From: Planctomycetaceae bacterium
Lineage (GTDB): Bacteria; Planctomycetota; Planctomycetia; Planctomycetales; Planctomycetaceae
DNA length: 64,000 nt
Assembly: GCA_021732785.1 (NCBI GenBank)
Contig: JAKFUG010000036.1
Span: 1-64,000, forward strand
Direction of reading: 5' to 3'
The number at the start of each line of letters is the position of its first letter. Positions within the stretch are counted from its first letter, which is position 1. Below, piece by piece: positions 61,521-64,000 of the stretch. Both the position numbers and the translations under genes were made by a program. The notes below the pieces were generated by a model. The model worked only from the letters and a program-made list of their open reading frames with translations, made no database searches and was not told where the DNA came from.

Positions 61521-61552
61521 AGAAGCCCACCCTTTTCACAGGGTGGGCTTCT
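61521..61552 (+). terminator. Terminator after glnN
   Basis: A perfect 12-base stem, AGAAGCCCACCC with GGGTGGGCTTCT, around TTTTCACA, 29 bases after the stop. The loop differs from the TTCCGA set, though the GAAGCCC arm is shared. A T-rich TCGTTTGTCG follows. Confidence 0.8.
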
Positions 61553-61681
61553 TCGTTTGTCGCAACGAAAAAAGACCAGTGTGGAATGAGGGCTTCCCTC
61601 CCACAACGAATTGGCAACGCGCGCGCTACGGGTTAGGATCAATTCGTGCGGGCCTCGATCTGTTCGTGAAGGAGCACACTC

Positions 61682-63733
61682 ATGGAAGCACAGCCGCTCT
61701 TGTCGCCGCTGCTGGATTGGTTGATCGTTTTGCTGAGCGTTGGTCTCCCCGGCGGAGCCGGAGGGGTCAATGATCCGCAGTTGTTGCGAATTGTGCCGCG
61801 GGATGCCGTCGTGGCGTTGGAGTGGAGCGGCCGTGCCCCTGCCGGTCAACAGAATGGTCCGCTCGCGACGTTTCTGGCCGACCCGGAAGTCACCCGGGCC
61901 ACAGCCGCGCTGAAGCAAGTCCGCGAGCGGTTACACCCGATTTCGTCACCGATCGAAGATCCCTCTTTAGTCGCTCTGCGCGATCGCTGGCCCGCGGTCG
62001 CAGAGCGGTTGTGGCAGTATTCCGGCTGCCTCTATGTCGCCTGGGAACCGGATCTCGGCGGCAAGCTGATTCCTCGGGCTGCCATCGTTCTGAACGTGGG
62101 CGATCAGCACGAACGCGCCTTCCGGGAATTCCAGGCCGTTTTGCCCGCCTGGATGATTGCCGCCGACGGCCAATCGCTGATTCCGAACGCGCTGTGGCAT
62201 TTCCGTACCGCGGGACCGTACTTCATTTGGACGCTGGGAACCGAGTCGGGGGCCCACGTCCAGGCCGCACTGCAAGTCGCGCCGAATGGACTGGTGGCGA
62301 ACCCCGCGCTGCTGGAGGCGGTGAAGGCGTGGGACGTGCCGCGGCCGGGCCATCGGTTGTGGATCAACCTGCCGATTGACGAATGGCAGCAACGTAGCCC
62401 GGCGTTGTGGGAACAGACCCCGTTATCGGCGCTGGCGGAATTCATCCCTTCGTGGCGGTCGCTGTCGGTGATGGGCAGCGATGACGAGGGAATGGTCTGT
62501 CGAACCGCATGGCTTGGTCACGGCGACCGTCCCGTGGCCCCGTGGATGACATCGATCGCGGCGAACGCTTCGCAGATGATTCCTGCCGATGCGCACTATG
62601 CCGCGAGCATGGGTGTGGCACTGCCGGAAGTGGGCAGCTGGATTACGAGGGTTGCCGCGCATGTGCCCATGCTTCCCCCCGATGCCCCCCGGCAATGGCG
62701 CGAGCGGATCGAAACGGAACTGGGGTTAAACCTCGTTCACGATGTGATGCCCGCGTTCGGTTCCACGTTCGCGGTTTATAGCGCCCCCTCAACCGGCGGC
62801 GCGCTCGGTTTGTCGCCCGTGTTCAGCCTCGATGTCCGTCAGCCGCAACAAGCCCATGCGGCGTTCACCCAGGCCATGATTGTGCTCCGCAGGCATGCCC
62901 AGCAGAGTCCGCAACCGATCACTTTCCATGACGAACTGTTTCACGACCGGGCGATTTACACGATGCAATTCCGCGGTTTGGGTGGGATCACGCTGGCACC
63001 CACGTTTTGCATCACTGACAAGCAACTGCTCGTGACATTGCAGCCGCAAACCATGCGCGCCCATCTTCGTTTCCTCGACCAGCACGGTGCGACATTCGCG
63101 AATCGAAACGATGCTGTGGTCCCGCCGAATGCCTTGGGGTTTGCGTTTGTCGATTCCCCCACATTGATGCAGACCCTGTGGCCCTTGTTACCGTTGATGG
63201 CCAATCGCCCATTGAACGATTTGCGTAATACGGATGTGGCACTCGATGGCGGAGTGATTCCGTCCGCCGCGGCGGTTCTTCCGCATGTACGACCCGCGTT
63301 CGGGGTGATGCGTCGCACGGAGAACGCTCTCGTCGCCGAGATGCGGCATGCGTTATCGGCTGCGGCTCCCGCATTGACGGTTGCCGCGCTGTGGGGATTG
63401 TCGCAAGGGCCCGCGGTCAGCACTCCCCCTTCGCCGTTGGAAGGTCCGTCGATTGACCTCGGCACTGCGGAAGGGGAAGTCACCCAGGAGACCCCGGCCT
63501 CCGCGCTGGATGCGCTGCCTTCGGTCACGACAATCCCGACGGAAGTCCCGCCGAATCCGCGTCGGGTGTGGTTATCGGGGCTGCTCCGTGCCGTCACGCC
63601 GGATGACGTAGAAGCGACGATTCCGCCGTCCCTCTTCGATCGTATCGAACGCGGTCCATCACCCGAAGAACTCAAACAACGGGAAGAGCGCCGCCTGGAA
63701 CGGGCCGCAAAACGGAATCGTGTGCCGCGATAA
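61682..63733 (+). CDS. Large exported or membrane-anchored protein of unknown function
   Basis: A 683-residue protein. Residues 1-27 are hydrophobic (LLSPLLDWLIVLLSVGLPGG), a signal peptide or anchor. The mature domain starts LLRIVPRDAVVALEWSGRAP and has an alternating alpha/beta pattern with Trp-rich strands up to about residue 560, followed by a Pro/Thr-rich linker and a basic tail (LKQREERRLERAAKRNR). The N-terminal part (residues 30-480) somewhat recalls DUF3352-type planctomycete proteins, but I cannot confirm this. AAGGAG precedes the ATG by eight bases. It may be co-transcribed with the sialidase-like gene 46 bases downstream. Confidence 0.65.
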   Translation: MEAQPLLSPLLDWLIVLLSVGLPGGAGGVNDPQLLRIVPRDAVVALEWSGRAPAGQQNGPLATFLADPEVTRATAALKQVRERLHPISSPIEDPSLVALRDRWPAVAERLWQYSGCLYVAWEPDLGGKLIPRAAIVLNVGDQHERAFREFQAVLPAWMIAADGQSLIPNALWHFRTAGPYFIWTLGTESGAHVQAALQVAPNGLVANPALLEAVKAWDVPRPGHRLWINLPIDEWQQRSPALWEQTPLSALAEFIPSWRSLSVMGSDDEGMVCRTAWLGHGDRPVAPWMTSIAANASQMIPADAHYAASMGVALPEVGSWITRVAAHVPMLPPDAPRQWRERIETELGLNLVHDVMPAFGSTFAVYSAPSTGGALGLSPVFSLDVRQPQQAHAAFTQAMIVLRRHAQQSPQPITFHDELFHDRAIYTMQFRGLGGITLAPTFCITDKQLLVTLQPQTMRAHLRFLDQHGATFANRNDAVVPPNALGFAFVDSPTLMQTLWPLLPLMANRPLNDLRNTDVALDGGVIPSAAAVLPHVRPAFGVMRRTENALVAEMRHALSAAAPALTVAALWGLSQGPAVSTPPSPLEGPSIDLGTAEGEVTQETPASALDALPSVTTIPTEVPPNPRRVWLSGLLRAVTPDDVEATIPPSLFDRIERGPSPEELKQREERRLERAAKRNRVPR

Positions 63734-63779
63734 CAACGGAACGGATCGACTTTCATCATTGTTCACGGAATTTGACACC

Positions 63780-64000
63780 ATGCGCTCTTCGGATGGGATT
63801 GGCTGTGTTGTGGCTGTACTGATCGGCGTCGTTACCCTCCCGGCGGCCGATTCGAGTCCGATCGTGACGCGGGAATTCCTCTACGAGACGGCACCGTTTC
63901 CCTCGTGTCACGCTTCGACCTTGGCCGAGACGCCGACGGGGTTGGTGGCCGCGTGGTTTGGGGGCACGGACGAGAAGGATCCCGATGTCGGCATCTGGTT
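63780..64000 (+). CDS. Sialidase-like BNR-repeat exo-glycosidase (5' part)
   Basis: The window ends inside this gene after 73 codons. The visible start is a signal peptide (about 1-23, GIGCVVAVLIGVVTLPAA) and then EFLYETAPFPSCHASTLAET, LVAAWFGGTDEKDPDVGIW. That opening, with PFPSCHA and AAWFGGT, is characteristic of the sialidase-fold exo-alpha-sialidase-like proteins common in planctomycetes. Catalytic Asp boxes lie beyond the window. Substrate and family assignment depend on the missing part. Confidence 0.8.
   Translation, partial: MRSSDGIGCVVAVLIGVVTLPAADSSPIVTREFLYETAPFPSCHASTLAETPTGLVAAWFGGTDEKDPDVGIW

Noticed and set aside
59293-61617. 774-codon open frame on the minus strand opposite glnN
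   Set aside because: GlnN is unmistakable on the plus strand. High GC and strong third-position bias produce a long antisense frame; its translation is a charged, repetitive string with no domain.

Overview
This is a GC-rich (about 60% by eye) bacterial window of 64 kb. Its content points to a member of the Planctomycetota, probably order Planctomycetales. Lineage markers are a giant secreted beta-helix protein, two CRTAC1/ASPIC-UnbV FG-GAP proteins (one paired with a multihaem cytochrome), PQQ-type beta-propeller and TPR lipoproteins, a type III glutamine synthetase, the start of a BNR sialidase, and a MerR/BldC-like HTH fused to a receiver-like domain. I cannot assign a genus.

Layout. 1-5.8 kb: end of a Gly-rich protein, a TPR lipoprotein, a TauE/SafE permease, an SMP-30/gluconolactonase and a di-haem cytochrome c peroxidase. 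6.1-8.2 kb: ExbB-like channel plus two ExbD-like partners. 8.2-12.2 kb (minus): a lactate-utilisation operon lutA-lutB-lutC that also carries a Uma2 nuclease gene and a VapBC-type toxin-antitoxin pair, joined by ATGA stop/start overlaps. 12.3 kb: endonuclease III. 13.5-22.2 kb: a 2912-residue surface protein with an inverse-autotransporter-like barrel, a very long Asn-rich beta-helix and an embedded nidogen-like domain. 22.6-26.9 kb: WecB epimerase, heparinase II/III-like protein and a group 4 glycosyltransferase, probably an exopolysaccharide module. 27-34.4 kb: archaeal-type phosphoglycerate mutase, a small secreted Cys protein, a membrane cytochrome with five CXXCH motifs, and CRTAC1. 34.4-43.7 kb (minus): sigma-54 activator, double class II aldolase, TPR/FG-GAP lipoprotein, NadA, isoaspartyl peptidase. 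44-49.5 kb: HEAT-like membrane protein, unknown exported protein, PQQ-like lipoprotein, YkgJ-type protein, HisS. 49.6-50.6 kb: two orphan minus-strand genes around an attC-like site. 51-55.9 kb: three-subunit molybdenum hydroxylase, MoaD/ThiS-like protein and exported VOC protein. 56-64 kb: DUF309, HTH-receiver protein, tRNA-Asp, GlnN, unknown exported protein, partial sialidase.

The most striking non-coding property is that many intergenic gaps hold long, near-perfect inverted repeats of several unrelated sequence families, some present more than once here. A second set of short hairpins shares a GAAGCCC-N-TTCCGA-N-GGGTCT plan and sits between co-oriented genes, where it probably terminates transcription.

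Limits: all product calls come from reading motifs by eye. No alignment, profile search, folding or composition calculation was run, and start sites were chosen by ribosome-binding sites and signal peptides.
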